The translations under genes and the position numbers were made by a program. From Anastatus disparis (Eukaryota > Arthropoda > Insecta > Hymenoptera > Eupelmidae): a stretch of 64,000 nucleotides of DNA. Positions 46,667 through 57,059 of this stretch are shown piece after piece. The DNA lies in contig JAFFSR010000306.1 of NCBI GenBank assembly GCA_017163975.1, positions 808,564 to 872,563 on the forward strand. Reading direction: 5' to 3'. Position 1 is the first letter of the stretch. Each line of letters starts with the position of its first letter. The notes below the pieces were generated by a model. The model had not been told where the DNA came from and ran no database searches. It saw only the letters and a program-made list of their open reading frames with translations.

Positions 46667-47995
46667 ATAATATACTAACCATGATCGGTTCTTTTCAGGA
46701 TCACCAATAAAAAAACGTAGAAACTTCGTTTCTTTTTTTTTCCTTGAGTGTGTGTATTGTTTGTATAAACATAAAGTTATCTCACTTATTTGTTTACGTT
46801 AACAAGTAAATATATTAATAAATTCTTTATGTGACTATCTCATCTTAATTCTTTGTTGAAATAAATTTTAAAGTTTTTATGTTAACTTTTTGTATAAATT
46901 CTATGTGGGTACTCGTTTCAACAAGTGGGTGTAATAGCAACGTTGTAGGAGATTTTCATGCGTAAGATACCGAAACTCTCCATGCCCATGATAAATTCTA
47001 TCTTTCTCTCTCTCTCACTTTCCTTTTTTTTAATTAAAAAAGTGTAGACATTTTTATTTTAAATAACTATAAAAATGTTCATATGAAAACAATAATTTTA
47101 TTTTATCGTAAGAAAAATATTTTTTAAAGATAAGTACTAACTCTCTCTCTCTCTCTCTCTCTCTCTTTTCTCTTAAGGAGGGATCATATTTCATATGCGA
47201 TAATATGCACACATTAGCCTGCGATGGCGATGACGTCACCGTCTCGCCATCATAAGCTATATACTACTCACACCAATCCCCAGACCACGTCATGTCCACT
47301 GCACACACACATCTTCATCAACACACATTCATCGCTCTTCGTAGTTCTTCTTCATTACTTGCTCTAATCCACCATAGGTCTGGTCACCACAAGTCTGATC
47401 ACATGCTGACGCCCATCACTTGGCGCAATTTCTGCGTCCTCTACTGGTTAAACCCTTAGTCCAATGATGTTTTGATGATATTATCTTTTCATACATTTCC
47501 TCGCCTTCGGTTCGGGCCGTAAACTTCTCGTTTCGTAAATAAAGCCTTTTCATACCCGTTACAAAATGTACTATTGTTGCTCGAGTGGTCCCGACTGCAA
47601 TAATACACAGGTGAACCCAGCTCCTCCCACATACATGGAAATAAGGACAAAAACATTTACAGTGATACAGTACCGTATATGTCAGACCAAAATAATATTA
47701 CAGTGAAAATACAACAGCTTAAAAAATGGAAAATATCAATATTATGTTTACATATAAAAGCTATAAGTTATTTATGTATGTTATCTTGTTCATACATTGC
47801 TAAAGGAAGATATCTTATTGAATATACGTTTATTTCTGCTTATGGCATACAAAAAAAAATTTACTCAATTTATCTTTATCAAATGAAGTTCCAGAGAAAT
47901 GAAACAATCATTTTCTTCAAATACTGACTAAGTTTCTAAAATAAATCTGTATCGAATAAGTTCTACAATTATCTCTACAATTAATCTTTTAATTT
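46667..47995. other. Non-coding DNA with a CT microsatellite and a dispersed repeat
   Basis: (CT)n lies at 47141-47166, with a second CTCTCTC tract near 47003. One TGACGTCA is present at about 47231-47238. At 47504-47570 the CCTCGCCTTCGGTTCGGGCC and CTTCTCGTTTCGTAAATAAAGCC segments are the inverse of those at about 36010-36080, so both loci carry copies of one dispersed element. Short open frames (47679-47927 +) are AT-rich without features. Confidence 0.5.
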
Positions 47996-48089
47996 TTGGG
48001 TACTTACGTGAGTATTTTATCATTCATATTTCTAAACCCATTAATTATTTATCCTAATAAAATGTTATTATTTAATGCTTTTATTTTAT

Positions 48090-48489
48090 TGTTAAACTTA
48101 AAGATGAAAATCAATCCCTTAAATGTAGTGAATTTATTATTAGCGTACTTTCAAACTTTGCAAATAACAAATAGCGAGAAGAATTTTAAAGAAATTGAGT
48201 TGGCAGCAAAATTGAAACAAATATTAATCGATGCAACAAATGAGTTTTATTTCATTAACATGGTTGATGGGGAAACCCTAGATTTCCAGGAAGATTTTAA
48301 GGATTGTGATGCTAAAATAGTTGAGGATAAAGTTCATGATACTGAAGACGTTGATTTTGATTACAAACAAAAAGCTATAGAATATTGGAGAAGCGGGAAA
48401 AAAGGAAACTTAAAAATTGAAACAGTGCAAAAAAGATCTAGGAAAGTCTCATCAAAGAGTCAGCTCAAACGCTGAGCTCACACTATTAA
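48090..48489 (+). pseudogene. N-terminal part of a pogo/CENP-B-type DDE transposase
   Basis: The credible coding part reads LLAYFQTLQ..., then VDFDYKQKAIEYWRSGKKGN, then VQKRSRKVSSKSQLKR, a helix-turn-helix-like DNA-binding start as found in a pogo/CENP-B-related transposase family of arthropods. The frame opens upstream at 47996, but residues before about 48090 look like intron or AT-rich leader. A TGA at 48472-48474 sits where the family usually has tryptophan after QLKR. After that codon the frame runs AHTI into the TTAA target of the MITE at 48490 and resumes at 49309, in phase. Confidence 0.7.
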
Positions 48490-49308
48490 GAGCAGGTCGC
48501 ATATCTCTATCCTTTTTTAACCAAAAAATTCATTTTTCTGCAAAACCTAATAATTGTATCAAAAAATAAGAAGAAAACCCTATCTCGTATAATTTTTTTT
48601 TTTTTTTTTTGAAAGAAAAGATTAATATATAAGGGATATTGCCCTCTATATGTTAACCTTTTTTTATATGGTGATGTCGAGGGAGCTTAGCCCAGTTCCC
48701 ATTTAACACATTACATCAGGCTAGACTGTAAGACCCACCATACCGAAAACTTTGACTACCGATGGATGGTCAGCCACTTGTGTGACCAACAATCAACCGA
48801 TACCCAATGAGGTCGGATTTTTTAAGAGTCGCGATATAAATGGCACATAAACTAATTTTCTTCCAAAAAAAAAGTTAGAGGTACCTGGCCAGGATTCGAA
48901 CCCATGCCCTCCGCGTTGAAGGCAAGAGCTCTATCCATTACGCCACCGCGCTCTCATGCCACCGCGCTCTCATGCCACCGCGCTATCATGCCATCGCGCT
49001 CTCATGCCACCGCGCTCTCCCATCTCATATAATAAAAAGCAATATTTTCTTTTATGAGAAAAAATTATTTTTATCGCTTCGTTTTTAAAAAAACTTTGAA
49101 AAACTGAATTGTCCATTCTAACCTCTATTTTTTAAGTATTTCAAGGTTTTCTTCAAAAAGAATCGATAAAAATAATTTTTCCTCATCAAAGAAAATATTG
49201 CTTTTATGATACAAGATGGGCTATCTCCTTATTTTTTGCTACAATTATTAGTTTTTGCAAAAAAATTAATTCTTTGATTAGAAAAGGACAGATATATAAG
49301 ACCTGCTC
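48490..49308. mobile_element. TTAA MITE splitting the transposase, itself hit by a SINE
   Basis: The ends GAGCAGGTC and GACCTGCTC are flanked by TTAA on both sides (48486-48489 and 49309-49312). The outer arms (48490-48592, and the inverse near 49200-49308) pair well. The transposase frame is continuous across one TTAA if the element is removed, which confirms the boundaries. About 400 bp belongs to the MITE; the rest is the nested SINE at 48593-49021. Confidence 0.9.
48593..49021 (-). mobile_element. tRNA-derived SINE, minus strand
   Basis: Read on the minus strand, the 5' part has the internal RNA polymerase III promoter of a tRNA: A box TGGCGTAATGG (plus 48935-48945) and a perfect B box GGTTCGAATCC (plus 48892-48902). 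The element ends in an 18-base A tail (plus-strand T run 48593-48610). Imperfect target duplications ATCTCGTATAA (48582-48592) and ATCTCATATAA (49022-49032) flank it. The 5' end is extended by about four tandem copies of GAGAGCGCGGTGGCAT (48946-49020). It is not a functional tRNA gene: there is no intact cloverleaf acceptor and the body runs on for about 270 bp of unrelated sequence. Confidence 0.85.
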
Positions 49309-50340
49309 TTAATAAATGTAGTACGTATAGAGAAAAAATTGCAAGAATCTGTCAATATACACTAGATGATTTTAAAGTTGCAGTTGAAAGTGGTTTCATA
49401 ATTCACGATCGCGATCTACGTAGATGGACGTTACAAGCTCCAAAAGAAATTGGATCTGGAGATAACAGATTTAAAGCTTCTAAACATTGGTTAAGGGAAT
49501 TTAAAACGGCTCATAGAATAGTGCCTAGAAAAATAACTAAATTTATTGCTAGGGAAACATTAGAAAATAATTTAGAGCTCCAAGCGAAAACTGAAGTGTT
49601 TGTTGTAGACGTGAAATCTTGTATGTCATAAATTGGAATCGAAAATGTGTAAAATTCAGATCAGAGTAGGTTCCAAATGCATTCTGGAAGAACATTAGCA
49701 GTTAAAGGAGAAAAACAAGTGCAATGCCAAGTACAGTCAATTTCATTAACAACTCATAGACACACGATACAACCACTCATATCAGCTATTGGATAACTTC
49801 TCTCACCACTTTTTCTTGTTTTAAAAGAATCATCTGGTCAATTCGGTACTGTTGTAGAACGAACCTTATTTAGATCAGAAAATGTGCACGTAGAAGCATC
49901 ATATTCGGGAAAATTAACTACAGGTGAGTCATTTTTCGTTTATTATAATGCAATTACAAAGAAAAAAGTTGATAGATATGTTTTTTAATTATAGACCTCT
50001 TCAAACTTTGGTTAAAAAAAGTATTTTTTCCAAATGTAGGGCCGCAGTCTGTATTATTACTCGATTTCTGGAGTGGACCATGTGATAAAGTCATAGAAGA
50101 AACAATGCCAGAAAATAAAATTGTTAACGTAAAAAAAATACCAACAAGAAAGATTTAAGACATTTAAGAAATAGTATCGTAAAATTACCATCTCTAGTTC
50201 ATAACCAACTTTCTTCACCTATATATAAGAATATGTTTAAATATTCGTGGTACAAAAGTGGTTACATTAATGAAAAACTAGATAACTTTGAAAAGCCTGT
50301 AAAGTTCTCTTTTGGAGATTCTTGTAATACGCAGTATGTT
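49309..50340 (+). pseudogene. Core of the pogo/CENP-B-type DDE transposase, degenerate
   Basis: Continues the frame from 48489: YREKIARICQYTLDDFK, then HDRDLRRWTLQAPKEIG and AHRIVPRKITKF (DNA-binding half), then NSDQSRFQMHSGRT with the first catalytic Asp near 49657, and LLLDFWSGPCDK with the second Asp near 50065 after an intron (donor at 49925, acceptor before 49996). The segment that should carry the third acidic residue is missing after KKIPTR near 50150; coding resumes as LRNSIVKLPSLVHNQLSSP to about FSFGDSCNT near 50333. At least three in-frame stops (about 49630, 49649 and 49796) and the deletion make it inactive. It then runs into BEL/Pao sequence. The family call (DDE_1-type, Tc1/mariner-pogo relative) rests on motif order. 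Confidence 0.8.
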
Positions 50341-50341
50341 T

Positions 50342-51835
50342 TGAAATACATAGTACAATCAATTAATTTACACATTAATTCTAGCAAGAGAAATTTACTG
50401 TCTGAGATCTCAAAAATATTCGATCCTCTGGGGTTAGTAGGACCTGTAGTCTAATAAACTAAAATGTTGATTTAGGACTGTTGGAAGGCGAAGGTTACCT
50501 GGGACGAGCCGCTACCTGATGACATCTGCAGCAGATGGAAATCTTTAGCTGATCAATTATCATTTTTAAAGGAGGTTTCGTTCTTTAGGTATCCATTGAT
50601 TTCAAATCCAAGTAACGTCGAACCTTACGGTTTTTGTGACTCTTGCTTGCATGGTTACGGGGCTTGTTTGTATCTCAGATTAGAAGACAGTAACGGAAAA
50701 GTACGGTTACAATTAGTTAAATCGAAAATCGTTCCACTCAGTGGAATTACTATATCAAGGTTAGAACTTTGCGTAGCTTGGGTTCTCAAAAAATTGTACG
50801 TAGCGGTCAAGGATCAGCCTGATTTTACTATAAATAAAATCGTTCTTTGGTCAGATTCAACTATAGTGTTGGTTTGGTTTAAGAAGGTTTCTCATTCATT
50901 AAGACCTTTTGCATCAAACAGTGTAGCAGATATTCAAACTTTTGACAATGAGGTTAGCTGGAGGTATGTTAATTCTAACGATAATCCCACGCACTTTCGA
51001 GAAATCAACTACCCGCGGATTTCATTAGTAATTCATTATGGGCATCGGGACCGGAATGGTTAAAGCTCAACGCAAACAGTTGGCCGCGTCTAACGCAGGT
51101 ACCGGTGGCTGATTTACCTGGATTAAAAAGAGAAAACTGCTCGCTATCAGCCTCAACGGGCAGTGACGTTTATTCCAAATTTTCCAATTTAGAACGTTGC
51201 ATTAGAGTTATGGCTTATATCTTGCGTTGGAAAAATAGAAAATCAAACGATACAAGTATAGTAGAAGTTCAGTCATAGAAGAATAGGAAGGTAATCTCTC
51301 CATCAGCAGCTTGGGAATGAATAGGACAGAACATAATCTCATTATAATAGTACAGCGCGAAAGGTTCACGTTAGAATATAATCGTTTACCAGTAGAGTCT
51401 AAGGGGATTTTGAGTATGCATCGTAAGGGCATTCCATTTGATGATTTACATCCGTTTATTGATGATATGGGTATCATCCGAGTTAAAAAATGCTGATCTG
51501 TCTTATAATAAAAAATATCCCATGTTGTTACTTAGCAAACTTTACGTTACAAACATGATGATCAAATGAACCCATCGGGCTAATTTACATTCAGGGATTC
51601 AATCCACTCTTGCAGAAATTCGTCAGAAATATTGGATTTTAAACGGGAAGGATCAAGTATGTAGGGTAATTAGACATTGCATAGAATGTATTCGACACAA
51701 ACCTAATTTAATTCACGCACAAATGGCTGACCTCTCTCGATTTCAAAATTCACGAGCCCCTAGCCTTTTGTCATACAGGAGTTGATTTTTTCGGACCAAT
51801 CATGATCAAAGATAGGAAAGGTATTAATTTTTAAA
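50342..51835 (+). pseudogene. BEL/Pao retrotransposon pol fragment (RT end, RNase H, integrase)
   Basis: Reads NLLSEISKIFDPLGLVGPVV (the RT/peptidase-linker signature of BEL/Pao), then stops, WDEPLPDDICSRWKSL, GFCDSCLHGYGACLYLR and SRLELC...VLWSDSTIVLVW (RNase H-like), NDNPTHF, and after a frameshift near 51012 ISNSLWASGPEWLKL, PFIDDMGIIRVKK, LHSGIQSTLAEIRQKYW, the CIECIRHKPN zinc-binding pair (51676-51710) and GVDFFGPI near 51780 (start of the integrase core). It ends there without an LTR. Multiple stops and frame changes make it a dead, truncated copy. No LTR borders were found, so the junction with the transposase near 50340 may come from non-homologous joining or nested deletion. Confidence 0.85.
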
Positions 51836-52132
51836 ACTACATGTGCTATATAATTCTAAGAATTTATTTTCACATGTGAGTACAGCTCTAAATAATCAGA
51901 ATATAAATTTAATTAAAGGGTATAAAAGTCAAGCCTTGAAAAAATTTGTATCAGTCATAATAAGATCTATCACGATGTTATCATCTGACCTATCATAACG
52001 TGAACAAATTTTTAAAATCATGTACTATCTTCGGACGAGTATTCCGCAGATTAATACTCGATGTGATTTTCTATGGTGACGAAGAGTAAATCACATGGTT
52101 TTTATAGAATTAAAACATGAATTTATTACCTG
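51836..52132. other. Non-coding AT-rich DNA
   Basis: Nothing is recognised between the BEL/Pao relic and the next MITE. Confidence 0.4.
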
Positions 52133-52136
52133 TTAA

Positions 52137-52339
52137 GGCGACTACGGAAGTTTGGTTCGATTTCATTTTGTAGTTTACAAATTACTCTTTCAGTTTCTAA
52201 AATTTTTTGAATTTTTTAATTTTCCACCATTTATTATAATCCGTAGAATGGTGGGAAATTAAAAAATCTGGAAAATTTTACATATCGAAAGAGTAATTTG
52301 TAAACTCAAATAAAACCTAACCTAAAATCCGAAGTCGCC
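52137..52339. mobile_element. 203-bp MITE with TTAA duplication and paralogous empty site
   Basis: The ends GGCGACTACGG and CCGAAGTCGCC are inverted partners. The arms pair CAAATTACTCTTTC with GAAAGAGTAATTTG and TTTCCCACCATT with its inverse. TTAA flanks it at 52133-52136 and 52340-52343. The flanking sequence TG-TTAA-GCAATTGTGGACCACG recurs without the element at about 53340-53370 (TGTTAAGCAATTGTAGACCACG), an empty paralogue of the target. Confidence 0.92.
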
Positions 52340-52343
52340 TTAA

Positions 52344-54889
52344 GCAATTGTGGACCACGAAAAATTGCAAGTGATGCTGCTCTTAAGGCAATGTGTTCTG
52401 GAGATAAAACAATGTAAGGATAGTCTTTTATCATTATTTTTGTTTTTATTGCTTATCGCTTTATTTTTTTTTAGAGAAAGTAAGGGATTTATCCTGGAAA
52501 TAAAACCTGTCAAAACTTTTACAAAGTGGTAGTCGGTTATTAAAATTTGTTCTCAGCAATGGCAACAAAAATTTGAACGTACTCTTATGGAACGATTTAA
52601 TTCATCAATATGAATCAGAACTTCAAATTAATAGAGTAAATCTTAAAATAATATTTATTTTATTTTTTATTATGATATATAATTAATGAATTAATAAACA
52701 ATTCAAATTTTTTTATGGATTCTTTATATCGAAGCAGCACAATGTTGTAAGTAAAAAATAGTAGAAGAAAATTCGAAGATGTTACTGAATGAAGTAATAA
52801 TCTAGTCTTGGTCTAGTGTACGCTACCTAGGATTCCATAGAGATGTTACAGCTCAACAATCTATATGTGATGTAGATTTTGATAACATTGCTTCATCAAA
52901 TGGTTTAATTAGTGAGTTTGAATATAATTTTTATTTTAATGTGTATAGTTAAAAAGCAAACTAATTTATTTTATTATTCTTATCATTATTATTAATTATT
53001 CCAAAAAATAAAATTATGATTTAAAAAATTTAATAGCAATCAAAGGATATATTAGGACGTGTTTTATACTTGTGTCCTTACGATCAGGATAATTATATGC
53101 TTATAGAACTGTTACCAACGGTGAAAGATGAATACCTGTAGAAGTACAAAATTTTGCTGAAAAATCCCTGGAAAAAGGAATTGAAAAAAGGAACCTGTGT
53201 TCATGTTACAAGTATACTAAAAGATTCAGGTAATGAAAAATGTAATGATTTATTTAATTAAAGGTAGTGTACCTATTAATCTTGAACCTTGCATTAGCGT
53301 GAGGATTCGTAAAGCGTGGCTTAGTAGAATTCTTTTACTTGTTAAGCAATTGTAGACCACGAAAAATTGCATTTTTTCATAGAAGATTTTTCAAAAATAA
53401 TGAGCACGCGCATGATATTGTGGTGCAATACATTAAAAAAAGGATGAAATCATATTGCAGTTTTGCAAGACATGATAATAAAAAATAAAGAAAGAAAAGT
53501 TAAGGAAAGTTTTACTAAAATTTTTTTTCAATGCTTGCCATAAATCACGCCTCTTTCGTTCTCTTAGTGTCTTTTATTATAGGTTTTTACAATGTGATTA
53601 GAAAAACTATAGCCTACAACTTTTTCTCTTTCCATTTTTCTTAAACCGTTTTTAGTTGACTACATAAAATCTTTTTAAATTATTTTGAATTTGTTTTTAA
53701 TACGTATTAATATTAAAATTGATTAATATATATTTTTTATATTTAACATTATTTTCTATTTAAAAGTATTGTACGTTTTATCGAAATTCTATTAAAACAA
53801 TATTTTTACCAAAAAATTCAAATTTAATTAAAAATTTTATAATAATTTGTCAAAAAATATTTCTTACATGTTTTAATATATACAATGACAGAAAGAAAGT
53901 ATATAAAATTTAGTTAGTGAGAAAGAGATGGACTTTCCGTTGTAAAGTAGTAAATAGCAGCTATTTTTTTTCTTACGTACTAACAATATGCGTCAATCCT
54001 CTCTGATTTTCTATATGTATCATAAGCTTATTGTACACCTGAATGACACATACGTCAAAGATTTAAAAATAGAAGTGTTCTTAATATGAAATTGAAAATT
54101 TTATAAAATAATAATTAAATTTTTTGTATTAAGTTTTTAATTTGTTCAAAAAAATTTTAATATTTTTTTTTATTTGCTTCATAACAATTAAATTTTTGTT
54201 ATATATCAATAAAAATAAATATATCCCAAAAATATTTATATGATCAAACTTATAATTCTTTAAAATAAATATTATGTATTAATATAGTTTATATTTTTAT
54301 TATCAACATAATTTGTAAAATGTTCCAGTGGAAATTCTAACGCTTGAGACCAATGGAATGTAAGATTGGCTCAGCTGCACAATTTTTTTTTTGAGAGAAC
54401 AGAATGACGACGACGATGATGATGATTCAAAAAGTAAACGGAGGTGTAGTCATAGTACACACATTCAACGAGAACAATCGGTATGATCATCTTATTAATG
54501 AGTGTGAGTTGATAATTTTTTATTTTTAATAATTAAAATGAAAACAATTTATCTACCAGTATTTTGTTTTTATTTTTATTTAGTTATTCGAAGGGTCAGC
54601 GAAAGTTTTCACGAGGTTCCAAGTTATTTAGACGCACTCAAGAGATGAGATGGCTGTTTGATCTAGCTACCGATCCAGATTCTGTTTTGTATCTCGAGAC
54701 AAACTCAGGAGATTCATTGTCTCGTGTGAGTGAAAGTTTTGCTGGACCTCCAGAAGAATAATAATCATATTTTTTAATATATTCAAAATATAATTTAGTT
54801 ATTGGAAATTTAAATAAATATTAATAAACATTTTTAATAAATGATTAATAAAAATGTTAATAAAAATAATTAATAAAATTTAGATGATG
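52344..54889. other. AT-rich region with unrecognised exon-like fragments
   Basis: Protein-like stretches in phase with GT/AG sites occur, but none is recognised: GPRKIASDAALKAMCSGDK (52353-52409, before a GTAAGG donor), SVRYLGFHRDVTAQQSIC (near 52817-52870), RVLYLCPYDQDNYML and TVKDEYL (53058-53141), and YSKGQRKFSRGSKLFRRTQE to SESFAGPPEE (54585-54761). The first recurs in part near 53345. They may be pieces of one degraded gene or element, possibly linked to the polymerase region downstream. The intervening 53240-54380 is AT-rich DNA where I see nothing. Confidence 0.35.
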
Positions 54890-55107
54890 AAAATTCTATT
54901 TTTCCGATTCTTCTTCCTCATCCTTCATCGTTTCCATATCAAACTCTTCATCATCTATAATTTCAAGTGAGTCTGAAAGTATAGGATATGATGACAACTT
55001 ATCATCATCATCATCATCATCAGCTTCTGATGAAGCAAATCCTATTCAGGTAGGAGGTGGTGATGGGTATAGTACTGATGGTGGTTATAATGATGATGAC
55101 GATGAAA
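54890..55107 (+). pseudogene. Ser/Asp-rich N-terminal segment of the Polinton-like region, cut by Copia
   Basis: The frame reads a serine- and acid-rich low-complexity stretch (IISSESESIGYDDNL, runs of S, then GGYNDDDDET) up to the Copia insertion. The matching continuation starts after the 3' LTR (62038 onward: LLNSVDSLNNLDNDDDDEDD), in phase once one copy of AAACA is counted. It is therefore one ORF interrupted by the retrotransposon. The segment looks like a disordered N-terminal extension; its link to the polymerase downstream is by proximity and shared strand. Confidence 0.55.
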
Positions 55108-55413
55108 CATGTTGGAGCGAATCACTTGACAGAATAAATATCAAGGAAATCTTAGCGCTTGAAGCGACACCTGCTCTCGAACAACTCGCACCGGCGGCAC
55201 GCGTGCAGTCAGTCTAAGACAGATGTTGCTAGAGCCAACACGCTTCTTTCGTTTCTTGCCTGATTGCCCAGAGTGTATTTTATAACGTAGAGTTTTATCT
55301 AGTTTGTTTGTCTTATTTACTATAGATTAAATACAGCGTCAATCTAAATTACTTTACCTAACTTTTTATTTATTCAACCCACTAATAAATAAAATAATAT
55401 AAATAATCCTACA
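55108..55413 (+). repeat. Copia 5' LTR
   Basis: 306 bp, TG...CA ends. It differs from the 3' LTR by one substitution (CCCAGAG versus CCTAGAG) and two single-base length changes in short runs, one of them a T run, the other a C pair. The near identity implies a young insertion. Confidence 0.95.
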
Positions 55414-55430
55414 GGTTATGGGCGAGTGGG
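55414..55430 (+). promoter_or_regulatory. Copia primer-binding site
   Basis: GGTTATGGGC directly follows the LTR and is complementary to GCCCATAACC of the initiator tRNA-Met anticodon stem-loop, the half-tRNA priming mode known for Copia elements. Confidence 0.75.
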
Positions 55431-55489
55431 TACCGCTTCCACGTATTTTCTTTGTGAGATTTTTCCTCGTTTAATTGTGTCTTTGTAAT

Positions 55490-56910
55490 AGAAAAACACT
55501 CGAAGTGTAAATGTGAAAGTGAGCCATGTGAGGCCGAACGACACAATTTACTAAAGAATTTGAAGAAAAAAAAAATAAAAAAAGAGATAGAAACAAAGGG
55601 TAACGTTGCTTTGTGCAAAAATTGGTGGATTGCACCTGGAGTGCAGAGTGAGGTGAAACGTGTAGAAGTTTCTCTGCATCGTACTATGGCTTTAAGTCAA
55701 AATTTGTGTGTGGCAGGTTCGTCCCATGGTAAGTAAATGTTAATCTTTATCTACTATCGAAATTGAAATTTAGAGGGAGAGACAATTGAAAATTAGAAAT
55801 TTCAATTTAATAGAAAGAAAATTTGATAAAATAAATTAAAATATATATATATAAAAGTTTGAATATAGAAATCGTAAGATAGAAGCTAAATACGTTGAGT
55901 GTTTTCTGAGAATTTGACACACGCCGAAAGGAGGGGAGGTAAAAGGCAATATCTAAAAGCCTGCGTTTCTTAGAAGCGTCCTCTCTATTCGGGCGTATTA
56001 GAAGGTGAAGTGTAAAAGAGAGACAGATATAATATTTTAAGTAAGTATATACTGCCTTAACATGACAAGGACTATATACGCGGAAGACATAAGATAGTGA
56101 AAAAGAAAAGTTTTTTTTTGTGTTGGAAAATCAGAACACAATTAATTTCTTAATTAAATTAAATTCCTAAAACCTTTTATATAAATGATTTGTGAAAGAG
56201 ATAAATTCGTAGATTAAAAACATTGAATTTTCTAATAATAACTCACAGATTTTCTTAACCTAAAATTAATAAATCGAAGCTACGCTTACCGGAAAAACAT
56301 TTTGAATGAAAACTTATTAATTAATTAACCCTTAGGTGCTGATCTTGAGGAGTTCAGACAAATAATTTTGCGAGAGCGGAATACTGTTGAAGAGCAAGAA
56401 GGTTCGTTCAATGCCTACCGATTGACACTGTCACCCTGTCAAGGCACTCCAAATGGTGCACTATTCTTCTGGTTGTCAGAGCACCAGCTGAGGAGATTCG
56501 ACAAAAATCTGAGTGATGAAGAATGGCAGCTCATTGAGAGAATCTGGCCGAGGAGAGAGAAATTCTATAATTTCAATTTGGTATATCAGGCTGATTCTAT
56601 AACGCGGTCTGAAGTCATCAGCATGATGGAAGCTCAAACAAAATTATTTTTTGAAAGGGATGGAAATGTTAGTAGACAAGCTAACAGTTCCTCAAGAAGC
56701 CAGAACAATAGAGTTCTCGTCACAACCTGACACAACACTCAGACCTGGAAAGCCCATTATCAAATCAAACTACTTATTAAAAAGGGGCATAACTACGTCT
56801 ACCCCTATGGTTAGACCTCAGCCCAGGTGTCACCTGAAGCGGAGCTGGAAGAAGGTGAAATTCCAGACAACCAAACAGGAGCTGTGGAGCGCCCAGTGAA
56901 GATGAGCAAA
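55490..56910 (+). CDS. Intron-containing accessory ORF between the Copia 5' LTR and gag
   Basis: A frame from about 55500 reads KCKCESEPCEAERHNLLKNL, a lysine-rich stretch and ALCKNWWIAPGVQSEVKRVE, ending CVAGSSH at a GTAAGT donor (55731). It joins in phase with an acceptor at about 56335 (CCCTTAG) to ADLEEFRQIILRERNTVEEQ and LSEHQLRRFDKNLSDEEWQL, ERIWPRREKFYNFNLVYQ. After about 56670 the frame shifts to KLTVPQEARTIEFSS and later to VSPEAELEEGEIPDNQTG. Total length would be near 240-320 residues. I do not recognise the protein. Copia elements normally start gag soon after the leader, so this is extra material: a captured host exon pair, an accessory gene, or an older sequence. Confidence 0.45.
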
Positions 56911-57059
56911 ACAACCCTTTTCATCTCAACTCGAAATCTCGAGACAATAAGTATCCACATGATAATGTAAGTTCTAATGTTAATTTTGAAAACTTAATAA
57001 TTTAAGTCAGTTAACGGTAGGAAATTTTAGTGAGTTGATTGAAAAAACGTAGAAAAATT

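Noticed and set aside
48880..48955. Functional tRNA gene on the minus strand
   Set aside because: The A and B boxes are good, but there is no closed acceptor stem, the sequence continues into a long SINE body with an A tail, and it is flanked by target duplications.
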